The position numbers and the translations under genes were made by a program. A DNA stretch of 22,456 nucleotides from VRUB01 sp046758085 (GTDB taxonomy: Bacteria; Pseudomonadota; Gammaproteobacteria; Acidiferrobacterales; SPGG2): assembly GCA_046758085.1 (NCBI GenBank), contig JBHHZP010000050.1, forward strand, positions 1-22,456, written 5' to 3'. The notes below the pieces were generated by a model. The model was not told where the DNA came from. It saw only the letters and a list, made by a program, of their open reading frames with translations, and made no database searches. Positions 16,879-22,456 of the stretch are shown here, one piece after another. Positions within the stretch are counted from its first letter, which is position 1, and each line of letters opens with the position of its first letter.

Positions 16879-16982
16879 ACATGCCGAGCATTTATATCTG
16901 CGACCGTTGCCAGCAGGGATGCTGACACCGAGCCTACAGGAAGGTTTTCACGGCGTGTCTCAGAAATAGATGCTCGGCATGT
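16879..16982. repeat. Dispersed repeat element B, 104 bp bounded by a 13-bp inverted repeat
   Basis: The arms ACATGCCGAGCAT (16879-16891) and ATGCTCGGCATGT (16970-16982) are exact reverse complements. Inside are a hairpin CAGCA-GGGA-TGCTG (16911-16924) and the block CACCGAGCCTACAG (16926-16939). The segment 16900-16939 recurs with few changes at 22416-22456, so this is a multicopy element. It has the size and shape of a REP/BIME-like or miniature repeat and carries no gene. Confidence 0.75.
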
Positions 16983-17254
16983 CTGGACCGGAGCCCATAA
17001 GAAAATACCCGCAGTGCTGAGGGGTGTCAGGAGGGCAGGCCGAAATTTGTGGGACAGCACAAGGATGCAATTATTCAGCATGCTGTTAGACCGCGTCACG
17101 GGCGAGAAAGCACGGCGCAGTAAGCCATTCCTGAGCGACGCGCTGCGTTATTGCCGCAGATTCGACACGCCGGGGACTGGCGAGGTGGCTTGGTCGCATG
17201 TCATAGTATCGACCTTTCCGCAACGAGGACTGAAATAAGAAGGGGAATGAGCCG

Positions 17255-18232
17255 ATGAAGCCACCCGCACGAGTCGCTCTTACCGGGGCCGCCGGCCAGA
17301 TCGGGTATTCGCTGGGAACGCGCGTCGCGGCCGGCGAGATGCTGGGGCAGGACCAGCCCGTGATCTTGCAGCTCCTAGAAATCAGCCCGGCTTTGGGTGC
17401 GCTGGAAGGCGTCGTGATGGAGCTGCGCGACTGTGCCCTACCGCTGCTGGAGGACGTAATCACCACGGACGAGCCGGCAACAGCGTTTCGTGACGCCGAT
17501 TTTGCGTTGCTGGTTGGCGCGCGTCCGCGCGGACCCGGTATGGAGCGCGGGGATTTGTTGCAGGCGAATGCGGCGATTTTTTCCGCCCAGGGCAGGGCCC
17601 TCAATGAGTGCGCCAGCCGGAATGTGAAGGTGCTTGTCGTGGGGAATCCGGCAAATACCAATGCATTGATCACCATGCATAATGCGCCAGATCTGAAGCC
17701 CGAGCAATTCACCGCCATGACCCGGTTGGATCACAATCGCGCGCTTTGGCAGCTTGCCGAGAAAACCGGATCCCGTGTTACCGACATCCGGAAAATGACC
17801 ATCTGGGGTAATCACTCGGCCACGCAGTATCCCGACCTGCGACACGCAACGGTACGCGGAGAACCGGCCCTCGAGCTGGTCGGCGAGAGCTGGGTACGCG
17901 AGCAATTTATTCCCACGGTACAGCAACGTGGCGCTGTCATCATCAAGGCACGCGGCCAATCGAGCGCGGCGTCGGCCGCCAATGGCGCCATCGATCACGT
18001 CAGGGACTGGGTAAACGGCACGCCAAGCGACGACTGGGTCAGCATGGCGATTGTGTCGGAGGGGAGCTACGGCGTCGAGCAGGACCTGATCTACTCCTTC
18101 CCCGTGACCGTGCGTGATAACGGCTACGAAATTGTACAAGGGCTGGAAATCGACGCGTTCAGTCGCGAGCGGATGGACACCACCATGCGCGAGCTGATCG
18201 AAGAACGCGACGCGGTACGACAATTGCTGTAG
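17255..18232 (+). CDS. mdh: Malate dehydrogenase (type 2, cytosolic-like)
   Basis: This NAD-dependent enzyme interconverts malate and oxaloacetate in the TCA cycle. It has 325 residues. The Rossmann motif GAAGQIG is at 11-17, and acidic E42 at the end of strand 2 favours NAD over NADP. The mobile loop RPRGPGMER carries R92 and R98. N131 lies in VGNPANTN. The catalytic pair is D159 (TRLDHNRA) and H187 (WGNHSATQYPD). The long insertions and the TRLDHNRA block mark the family shared by cytosolic eukaryotic MDH and many beta- and gammaproteobacteria, not the E. coli-type MDH. The ATG is preceded by AGAAGGGG about 10 nt upstream. It follows the repeat-rich intergenic region and precedes the Trp-rich protein by 108 nt on the same strand. 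Confidence 0.97.
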   Translation: MKPPARVALTGAAGQIGYSLGTRVAAGEMLGQDQPVILQLLEISPALGALEGVVMELRDCALPLLEDVITTDEPATAFRDADFALLVGARPRGPGMERGDLLQANAAIFSAQGRALNECASRNVKVLVVGNPANTNALITMHNAPDLKPEQFTAMTRLDHNRALWQLAEKTGSRVTDIRKMTIWGNHSATQYPDLRHATVRGEPALELVGESWVREQFIPTVQQRGAVIIKARGQSSAASAANGAIDHVRDWVNGTPSDDWVSMAIVSEGSYGVEQDLIYSFPVTVRDNGYEIVQGLEIDAFSRERMDTTMRELIEERDAVRQLL

Positions 18233-18273
18233 GGCGCAGCGAATCGCATGCCCGCGCGATCCCTGTGCTAAGT

Positions 18274-18284
18274 CTTGCTGCAAG
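18274..18284. promoter_or_regulatory. TGC-type palindrome upstream of the Trp-rich protein
   Basis: CTTGCTGCAAG is a perfect palindrome (5+1+5) 57 nt before the start codon at 18341. It resembles the TGC-rich palindromes at the two phasin promoters, but it is short and no clear promoter overlaps it. Confidence 0.3.
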
Positions 18285-18340
18285 TCGCGGTACTGTCTGT
18301 TCTAGGTAGCCCTTTACGCCGACACCGAGAAGGAGGAAAA

Positions 18341-18802
18341 ATGGACTGGGCGAAGCAAAGCCAAGAGTTGGTACGGACGTGGGCAGAAACGCAGCACAAG
18401 ATGTGGGATGCCTGGCTGCAGTCTATGCAAGCTGCCGGGGCGGGTGCGCTGGCCGACACCTGGCAGAAAACGCTCGAGACCTGGCAACAGTCCGCCACCT
18501 ACACACTCGAGGCGCAGGCAAATCTGAGCAAGATGTGGGCCGAGAGCCTGGCGCAAGTGCCCGGGACACCTGAGAACTTCGCGCAATGGGCGAAGCAGGC
18601 CGAGACCATGATCGCGGGTATGAACGAGACGCAGAAACAGCTCTGGGACAGCTGCTTCACCGCCATGAAAAAAGCGGATCTGCAAAAAACAGCGGGCGCG
18701 TGGGAGCAAGAGGGCCAGAAGCTCTTCCAGAGCTGGCAGGCCTCCGCGCGAAAGGCAATGGATACCCAGATGGAGCTGGCATCGAAGTGGATGAAGCCGT
18801 GA
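18341..18802 (+). CDS. Trp-rich helical phasin/PhaE-like protein with internal duplication
   Basis: This is a 153-residue, wholly helical-looking protein with 12 tryptophans (W3, 14, 22, 25, 41, 48, 66, 83, 102, 121, 132, 150). The first half repeats in the second. DWAKQSQELVRTWAETQHKMW (2-22) aligns with QWAKQAETMIAGMNETQKQLW (82-102), and W3/W22/W41 map to W83/W102/W121 at exactly 80 residues. W48/W66 map to W132/W150 at 84. Amphipathic helices of this kind are typical of phasins and of the PhaE subunit of class III PHA synthase. The neighbouring thiolase and phasins support a role on PHB granules. A strong Shine-Dalgarno AGGAGG lies just upstream of the ATG. No signal peptide or membrane segment is seen. 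The function is inference; the exact family was not recognised. Confidence 0.75.
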   Translation: MDWAKQSQELVRTWAETQHKMWDAWLQSMQAAGAGALADTWQKTLETWQQSATYTLEAQANLSKMWAESLAQVPGTPENFAQWAKQAETMIAGMNETQKQLWDSCFTAMKKADLQKTAGAWEQEGQKLFQSWQASARKAMDTQMELASKWMKP

Positions 18803-18811
18803 ACCGAAGAC

Positions 18812-18852
18812 CGCCGACAAGTCGATACGGGCTCCCGATGGGCTTGGCGGCG
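18812..18852. terminator. Stem-loop between convergent genes
   Basis: CGCCGACAAG (18812-18821) pairs at 9 of 10 positions with CTTGGCGGCG (18843-18852), with an inner CGGG/CCCG pair. It lies between the Trp-rich protein stop and the rraA stop and could terminate both. There is no T-tract, so it is weak as an intrinsic terminator. Confidence 0.35.
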
Positions 18853-18862
18853 TCGCGAAGGC

Positions 18863-19351
18863 TCAATCCAGCAGCGGCTCGCCCGAAACGATTACACCGT
18901 CTTCATCTGCATAGACATAGTGTCCGGGCGTAAAGGTCACGTCGGCGAAATGCACCGGGATATCGCGCTCACCCTGCCCTTTCTTGCGGCTGCGGCGCGG
19001 ATGGGCAGCAAGTGCCTTGAGCCCAACCTCGACGCTCGCCACGTCGGCGGAATCGCGAATACAGCCGTTGACAATGGCACCCGCCCAACCGTTCTTCGCG
19101 GCCAGCGCCGCAAGCTGGTCACCGATGAGGGCGCAGCGCAACGAGCCGCCGCCATCGACGACGAGCACGCGGCCCGCGCCGTGCGTCTCGAAGGCCGCCC
19201 GGACCAAGGAGTTGTCTTCGAAGCACCTCACGGTGCTGGTCTGACCATGAAAAGCGACCTTGCCCCCGAAGTCGCCAAACACGGGTTCGGCGATCTGAAC
19301 CTGATCGCCGTGGGCATCACAAAGATCGGCGGTTTTGAATGTCATGGTCAT
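18863..19351 (-). CDS. rraA: RraA-family protein (RNase E inhibitor or HMG/CHA aldolase-like)
   Basis: This 162-residue protein matches the RraA fold through its length. Conserved blocks are TADLCDAHGDQVQIAEP, VRCFEDNSLVRAAFE, GRVLVVDGGGSLRCALIGDQLA and the C-terminal HYVYADEDGVIVS. In E. coli RraA binds RNase E and inhibits mRNA decay. Many homologues are instead 4-hydroxy-4-methyl-2-oxoglutarate aldolases or oxaloacetate decarboxylases. The segment NGCIRDSADV carries the Arg-Asp pair associated with the aldolase group, so both activities remain open. Two closely spaced ATGs exist (19351 and 19345). The Shine-Dalgarno AGAGG is 4 nt from the first and 10 nt from the second; the first is given. 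It is divergent from the thiolase gene with 107 bp between starts. Confidence 0.87.
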   Translation of the reverse strand: MTMTFKTADLCDAHGDQVQIAEPVFGDFGGKVAFHGQTSTVRCFEDNSLVRAAFETHGAGRVLVVDGGGSLRCALIGDQLAALAAKNGWAGAIVNGCIRDSADVASVEVGLKALAAHPRRSRKKGQGERDIPVHFADVTFTPGHYVYADEDGVIVSGEPLLD

Positions 19352-19458
19352 TATTCCTCTCGGTTCTGGGCGTGGAGGAGATGATGCATGAGTCTGTGTA
19401 AATCCGGTAGCCGGTCGGCAACGAACGGCTATCCCAACTCTTTGCAGGAGGCCTTCGC

Positions 19459-20646
19459 ATGAACGAGCGTCGAGAGGTGGTTGTACTGAGCGGTGTCAGA
19501 ACCGCGATCGGGGAATACGGGGGCGCGTTGAAGGACGTCCCGCCCACCGAGCTCGGTGCCATGGTGCTACGGGAAGCGGTCGCACGCGCCGGCATCGCGC
19601 CCGATGAGGTCGGCCATTGCGTATTCGGCAATGTTATTCATACGGAGCCGCGTGACATGTACCTGTCCCGCGTCGCCGCAATCAACGGCGGATTGCGGGT
19701 GGAAACGCCGGCATTCACGCTCAACCGGCTTTGCGGTAGCGGCCTGCAGGCGGTCATCAGTGCGGCGCAGACCATACAGCTGGGTGATGTGGATGTGGCG
19801 GTTGCCGGCGGTGCCGAGAGTATGAGTCGTGCGCCTTATTGGTTGCCGGACACACGCTGGGGGCAGCGCATGGGTGATGGCAAGACGCTCGACGTGATGG
19901 TCGGCGCATTGACCGACCCGTTCGACAACTGTCATATGGGAATCACCGCCGAGAACATTGCAGCGAGATGGGGCATCAGTCGTAGTGAGCAGGATGCGTT
20001 GGCGGCCGAAAGCCACGCGCGCGCCGCGCGCGCGATTGCACAGGAGCACTTCAAGCCGCAGATCCTGCCGGTCGAGCTGAAAACGCGCAAGCAGATGCAG
20101 ATTTTCGACACCGACGAGCACGTGCGTGCGGATACAACCGCAGAAGGGCTGGCAAAACTGCGTCCGGTTTTCCAGAAGGACGGCACGGTCACCGCCGGTA
20201 ACGCCTCCGGAATCAACGACGCGGCCGCGGCGGTGGTCCTCATGGAGGCCAACGCAGCCACACAGCGTAAGCTCGAGCCGGTGGCGCGGCTGCTGGCCTA
20301 TACGCACGCGGGAGTCGAGCCACGATATATGGGCATCGGGCCGGTACCGGCCATCAAACAGCTGCTCGAAACAACGGGATTGCAGGTCGGCGATCTGGAC
20401 GTGATCGAGCTGAACGAGGCCTTTGCCGCCCAAGCGCTCGCGGTGATGCGTGATCTGGATTTGCCGCCAGCGCGCACGAACCCCAACGGCAGCGGGATCT
20501 CGTTGGGTCATCCCATCGGTGCCACGGGATGCATTCTGGTGATCAAGGCATTACATGAGCTGCAGCGCACAGGGGGTCGCTATGCACTCGTGTCCATGTG
20601 CATCGGCGGCGGGCAGGGGATCGCGGCAATGTTCGAGCGCGCTTAG
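19459..20646 (+). CDS. bktB: Acetyl-CoA C-acetyltransferase / beta-ketothiolase, BktB-like
   Basis: This biosynthetic thiolase condenses two acyl-CoA units, the first step of PHB formation, and can also cleave beta-ketoacyl-CoA. It has 395 residues. The nucleophile is C92 (NRLCGSGLQA), with H351 (SLGHPIGATG) and C381 (SMCIGGGQGIA), plus the conserved NEAFAAQA. Blocks such as FGNVIHTEPRDMYLSRVAAINGG (about 56-78), MSRAPYW and FDTDEHVRAD resemble Ralstonia BktB more than PhaA. BktB accepts longer partners such as propionyl-CoA, so a 3-hydroxyvalerate-forming role is possible. The ATG at 19459 has AGGAGG 8 nt upstream. No phaB or phaC lies next to it, so it stands alone between rraA (divergent) and the phasins (convergent). 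Confidence 0.93.
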   Translation: MNERREVVVLSGVRTAIGEYGGALKDVPPTELGAMVLREAVARAGIAPDEVGHCVFGNVIHTEPRDMYLSRVAAINGGLRVETPAFTLNRLCGSGLQAVISAAQTIQLGDVDVAVAGGAESMSRAPYWLPDTRWGQRMGDGKTLDVMVGALTDPFDNCHMGITAENIAARWGISRSEQDALAAESHARAARAIAQEHFKPQILPVELKTRKQMQIFDTDEHVRADTTAEGLAKLRPVFQKDGTVTAGNASGINDAAAAVVLMEANAATQRKLEPVARLLAYTHAGVEPRYMGIGPVPAIKQLLETTGLQVGDLDVIELNEAFAAQALAVMRDLDLPPARTNPNGSGISLGHPIGATGCILVIKALHELQRTGGRYALVSMCIGGGQGIAAMFERA

Positions 20647-20774
20647 GCTTTCTTAAACGACAGCGGCGCACCAAGTAGTCCACACACTGCAGCTCGCACG
20701 TAGCCGACAGTCGTTGATGCTGCAAGTAACAATAAGCCAACGTGCGCCTCCCGGTAGCGCTGGCCGCGTAAGCA

Positions 20775-20809
20775 GAAAACCCCGCACCCTCATGCGGCTG
20801 CGGGTTTTC
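20775..20809 (+). terminator. Intrinsic terminator downstream of the thiolase gene
   Basis: The arm GAAAACCCCGCA (20775-20786) pairs with TGCGGGTTTTC (20799-20809) with one bulged C, around a 12-nt loop. The stem ends in four Ts on the plus strand and four As on the other side, so it can act in both directions. It lies 129 nt past the thiolase stop. Confidence 0.75.
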
Positions 20810-20857
20810 ATCGGGTCCGGTGCGGCCGCGCTTAGAAGCTGGTAGAGGCGGCGCGAT

Positions 20858-20904
20858 AAAAACCCCCTATCCCTGCGCGACGACTCAGGGAAGGGCTAGG
20901 GGGG
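20858..20904 (-). terminator. Intrinsic terminator of phasin 1
   Basis: On the minus strand a two-part GC stem is followed by five Ts (20858-20862). CCCCCTA (20863-20869) pairs with TAGGGGG (20897-20903), and CCCTG (20871-20875) pairs with CAGGG (20886-20890). It begins 10 nt past the phasin stop codon. Confidence 0.85.
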
Positions 20905-20914
20905 TGAGAGAGGT

Positions 20915-21334
20915 TTAGGCGAACTGCTTGGTGGCCGCCTTGACGCTGGCGCTGGCAGTCTCTGCGCCCTTCTTGGCAGCGGCCTTGACGCTGGTGCTGG
21001 CGGTCTCGACGCCCTTCTCGACCACCGCATTGAGCTCGTCGCGCACACCCGTGATTACGCCCACGGTCTCACGTGCCGTGGCGAGCACCTTGTGTGCAGC
21101 CTCTTGCGCGAGCTCCGCCTGGGCGGCGAAGTAGTCCTTGTAGTCCTTGGCATCGCGCAACAGCTCGAGCTGCTTGACCCCGCCGGTCAGCGCGAGCTCG
21201 ACCAGGCCCAGCTGATACTCGGCAAGCTTATCAACGGCGCGGGTATTGATCGCCGCCACGTCCTTGGCTGCTCTGAGGGCTTCGGTATTGGCCTTGTTGA
21301 TAACGTCTACTACCTGTTGAATTTCCGGTTGCAT
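20915..21334 (-). CDS. phaP: Phasin family protein 1 (PHB granule-associated)
   Basis: Phasins are small amphipathic helical proteins that coat PHB granules and control their size. This one has 139 residues from the ATG at 21334; AGGAGG lies 8 nt upstream, and longer in-frame starts are rejected. The phasin_2 core covers about 1-118 (VVDVINKANTEALRAAKDVAAIN, positions about 8-30, then YFAAQAELAQEAAHKVLATARETV). The C-terminus holds an exact-length 15-residue tandem repeat: KGVETASTSVKAAAK (107-121) and KGAETASASVKAATK (122-136). It aligns without gaps to phasin 2 over the first roughly 118 residues. It has its own promoter, palindromic operator and terminator, so it is monocistronic. Several phasin paralogues per genome are common in PHB producers. 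Confidence 0.92.
   Translation of the reverse strand: MQPEIQQVVDVINKANTEALRAAKDVAAINTRAVDKLAEYQLGLVELALTGGVKQLELLRDAKDYKDYFAAQAELAQEAAHKVLATARETVGVITGVRDELNAVVEKGVETASTSVKAAAKKGAETASASVKAATKQFA
20927..21016 (-). repeat. 45-bp in-frame tandem duplication in phasin 1
   Basis: Two adjacent 45-bp units (20972-21016 and 20927-20971) encode the 15-residue repeats KGxETASxSVKAAxK. They differ at a few positions only, pointing to a recent duplication. It lengthens the Ala/Lys-rich amphipathic tail; phasin 2 has an unrelated tail of the same overall length. Confidence 0.85.
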
Positions 21335-21389
21335 GATTATGGCCTCCTGTAGATTAACAGTATGATTTCGTGAATTTGTGCGCTGCATC

Positions 21390-21408
21390 ATTGTTGCGGC
21401 GCAACAAT
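21390..21408. promoter_or_regulatory. 19-bp palindromic operator at the phasin 1 promoter (PhaR-like candidate)
   Basis: ATTGTTGCGGCGCAACAAT is a perfect palindrome (9+1+9). It overlaps the -10 hexamer and the expected transcription start of phasin 1. PhaR repressors of PHB producers bind TGC-rich inverted repeats at phasin promoters, so a PhaR site is the natural reading. A repressor bound here would block the polymerase. The regulator itself is not in the window. Confidence 0.7.
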
Positions 21409-21432
21409 ATCTCAACATGGTGCCGCTGTCAA
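21404..21432 (-). promoter_or_regulatory. Sigma70 promoter of phasin 1
   Basis: On the minus strand -35 TTGACA (21427-21432) and -10 TATTGT (21404-21409) are 17 bp apart. The predicted start is near 21397, giving a leader of about 63 nt. The same two hexamers and spacing precede phasin 2. Confidence 0.8.
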
Positions 21433-21643
21433 CACTTTTCAAGCACGGATTGCTAGGTTACTGCAAAGACTATTTTCAGCGACCTCGTAGAGCGCTCCAT
21501 GGACGCTTCCATGGCGTTCCAACACGATAAGTGTTTGAATATTAAAAGAAACAAATCGCGCTTTTTGAATTTCGAGCCGAAAGGGCCACGGGCGGACTTT
21601 CGCAGCAGCATTCTCGTGCGGTCCGGGACAGCGCCAGATTGGC

Positions 21644-21675
21644 AAAAAAAACCGCATCCCTTCGGAGGATGCGGT
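21644..21675 (-). terminator. Intrinsic terminator of phasin 2
   Basis: On the minus strand a perfect 9-bp stem (ACCGCATCC / GGATGCGGT, 21651-21659 and 21667-21675) with a 7-nt loop runs into eight Ts (21644-21651). It lies 52 nt past the phasin 2 stop codon and is the clearest terminator in the window. Confidence 0.92.
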
Positions 21676-21727
21676 GAGGTCCGCACGCGCGAGGCGCACG
21701 GGAGGGGACTTATCAATCGGACGCTAT

Positions 21728-22147
21728 TCAGGCCGTCTTCTTCGCCGGGGCGGGTTTCACCGGGGCGACAGCTTCCTTGGCCTGGGCGTTGGCCGCCTTG
21801 ACCTGGGCGGTCGCATCCTTGACCCCCTGCTCCACCAGCGTATTCAACTCATCGCGTGCCGCCGCCAGCGCTCCGAGGGTTTCGCGTGTCGTCGCCAGTA
21901 CTTTCCCGGTTGCTTCCTTGGCGAGCTCGGCCTGGCCAGCAAAGTACTGCTGGTAGCCGTTGGACTCCTGCAGCAGATTGAGCTGCCTGACACCGCTCTC
22001 GAGCGCCTGGCCCATCAGCGCCAGCTGCTGTTGCACGATCCTGTCGACCGCGCGCTTGTTGATCTCGCCAACCGATTTGGCAGCCGCGACAGCCGTCGCG
22101 TTGACCTTGCTGACGACATCTACCACGTTCCCGAACTCCGCTTGCAT
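21728..22147 (-). CDS. phaP: Phasin family protein 2 (PHB granule-associated)
   Basis: This is a 139-residue phasin, the same length as phasin 1 and alignable to it without gaps over residues 1-118. Shared blocks are VVDVVSKVNATAVAAAK, INKRAVDRI, GQAELAKEATGKVLATTRETL and ARDELNTLVEQGV. The C-terminal tail (VKAANAQAKEAVAPVKPAPAKKTA, about 116-139) is Ala/Lys/Pro-rich, a histone-like basic tail. In some PHB granule proteins such tails contact DNA or the granule surface. The ATG at 22147 follows AGGAGA about 8 nt upstream. Promoter and palindrome are at 22210-22260, the terminator at 21644-21675. The pair arose by tandem duplication and then diverged mainly at the tail; tail function is inference. 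Confidence 0.92.
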   Translation of the reverse strand: MQAEFGNVVDVVSKVNATAVAAAKSVGEINKRAVDRIVQQQLALMGQALESGVRQLNLLQESNGYQQYFAGQAELAKEATGKVLATTRETLGALAAARDELNTLVEQGVKDATAQVKAANAQAKEAVAPVKPAPAKKTA

Positions 22148-22209
22148 GTTCTTATCTCCTGGCCATATGCCATTGAATTTATTGCTAATCTGTAACCTAT
22201 ACTAAATGC

Positions 22210-22231
22210 TGCACTGCAATAGTGCAGTGCA
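22210..22231. promoter_or_regulatory. TGC-rich palindromic operator at the phasin 2 promoter
   Basis: The arms TGCACTGCA (22210-22218) and TGCAGTGCA (22223-22231) are exact reverse complements separated by ATAG. The palindrome abuts the -10 and covers the expected start site, just as at phasin 1. On the minus strand both promoters continue TATTGTTGC into the palindrome. It is a candidate PhaR-type repressor site. Confidence 0.7.
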
Positions 22232-22260
22232 ACAATAACGCAACCAGGCGGGGCTGTCAA
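22232..22260 (-). promoter_or_regulatory. Sigma70 promoter of phasin 2
   Basis: On the minus strand -35 TTGACA (22255-22260) and -10 TATTGT (22232-22237) are 17 bp apart, identical to phasin 1. The predicted start is near 22225, with a leader of about 78 nt. Confidence 0.8.
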
Positions 22261-22456
22261 CACAGCGTGAGTTCCTTTGGCCGAGGGGGTCGCTGGGGCT
22301 GACTCATTGCAGGGTCGCGGGCAGGGTCAGCCACCTCCCGCGCTCGCCCAGAACCTGGCATGAGTACCACTGCTGTGCCACAACCACGCGATACATGGAC
22401 CGCACCTTTGTTTCCGAGACCGTCGCAAGCCCGGGATGCTGGCACCGAGCCTACAG
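22261..22456. other. Right-edge intergenic sequence
   Basis: Beyond the phasin 2 promoter no gene is seen. It contains an inverted repeat GGCTGAC / GTCAGCC (22297-22303 and 22326-22332) and, inside it, the direct repeat GCAGGGTC (22309-22316 region and 22321-22328). The final part is the dispersed repeat listed next. Confidence 0.5.
22416..22456. repeat. Second copy of dispersed repeat element B (cut by the window edge)
   Basis: These 41 bases match 16900-16939 with few substitutions and one single-base indel. GGGATGCTG and CACCGAGCCTACAG are identical in both, separated by one variable purine. The right half, including any right arm, lies outside the window. Confidence 0.75.

Larger units (their letters stand above)
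16564..17254. other. 691-bp divergent intergenic region rich in inverted repeats
   Basis: No convincing gene is seen between the MBL-fold gene (-) and mdh (+). Short open frames here lack ribosome binding sites and protein-like composition. Besides the two elements listed separately, it holds an imperfect hairpin with AGCAGGC / GCCTGCT arms (16635-16663). It also holds a CAAAGCA...TGCTTTTTGC hairpin near 16796-16821. The segment 16985-17254 shows nothing clear except the mdh ribosome binding site (AAGGGG near 17239-17244). Confidence 0.6.
21335..21727. other. Intergenic region between the two phasin genes
   Basis: This 393-bp stretch holds the phasin 1 promoter and palindrome (21390-21432) and the phasin 2 terminator (21644-21675). 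Between them lie a repeated TCCATGG (21493-21499 and 21508-21514) and an inverted repeat AACAC-GATAA-GTGTT (about 21521-21535). Several short open frames cross it, but none has a ribosome binding site or protein-like sequence. Confidence 0.55.

Noticed and set aside
17014..17238. A 74-residue plus-strand open frame just upstream of mdh
   Set aside because: It has no Shine-Dalgarno, no recognisable protein features and lies in a repeat-rich intergenic region.
17438..18283. A 281-residue minus-strand open frame opposite mdh
   Set aside because: mdh on the plus strand has all catalytic motifs and a good ribosome binding site; this frame has neither.
20927..21016. The 45-bp tandem repeat as a CRISPR or noncoding array
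   Set aside because: There are just two adjacent units without spacers, in frame inside the phasin coding sequence.
22257..22445. A 62-residue minus-strand open frame at the right edge
   Set aside because: It has low-complexity composition, overlaps the phasin 2 promoter end and a dispersed repeat, and has no ribosome binding site.

Overview
The window is a GC-rich stretch of a proteobacterial chromosome. It encodes central carbon metabolism followed by a poly(3-hydroxybutyrate) (PHB) related region. A non-enteric gammaproteobacterium or a betaproteobacterium fits best. The reasons are an E1-type AceE with a separate E2, an E3 that carries its own N-terminal lipoyl domain, a MaeB-type malic enzyme, a cytosolic type-2 malate dehydrogenase, a BktB-like thiolase and phasin_2-family phasins. 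This placement is inferred from gene families; no rRNA or other taxonomic marker is present.

Left part (1-14450, all minus strand). Read in transcription order (right to left): a small unknown protein (14450-14205), a MESH1-like HD hydrolase (14033-13461), aconitase AcnA (13243-10535), malic enzyme MaeB (10320-7960), then pyruvate dehydrogenase E1 aceE (7798-5126), E2 aceF (5075-3717) and E3 lpd (3658-1907), an alpha/beta hydrolase (1724-942), and lipoyl synthase lipA (851 to beyond the left edge). aceE-aceF-lpd are 50-60 nt apart and look like an operon. LipA makes the lipoyl cofactor carried by both E2 and E3, so its position is functionally coherent. MaeB (malate to pyruvate), PDH (pyruvate to acetyl-CoA) and AcnA (citrate to isocitrate) set the supply and use of acetyl-CoA.

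Middle part (14451-18232). A secreted FKBP-type prolyl isomerase (+) and a metallo-beta-lactamase-fold hydrolase (-) converge. A 691-bp divergent intergenic region (16564-17254) holds two separate inverted-repeat elements and no convincing gene. Malate dehydrogenase (+) follows.

Right part (18341-22456). This holds a Trp-rich, internally duplicated phasin/PhaE-like helical protein (+), an RraA-family protein (-), a BktB-like beta-ketothiolase (+), and two paralogous phasins of equal length (-). Each phasin has a good sigma70 promoter (TTGACA-17-TATTGT) whose start region lies in a TGC-rich palindrome, and both have a clear intrinsic terminator. The palindromes look like operators for a PHB-responsive repressor of the PhaR type, although no phaR, phaB or phaC is in the window. 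The last 41 bases repeat the core of one of the inverted-repeat elements at 16.9 kb, which shows it is a dispersed repeat.

The strongest leads are the shared phasin operator architecture, the duplicated Trp-rich protein, the two structured intergenic elements, and the MESH1-like enzyme beside aconitase. No tRNA, rRNA, CRISPR array, prophage or transposase was seen.
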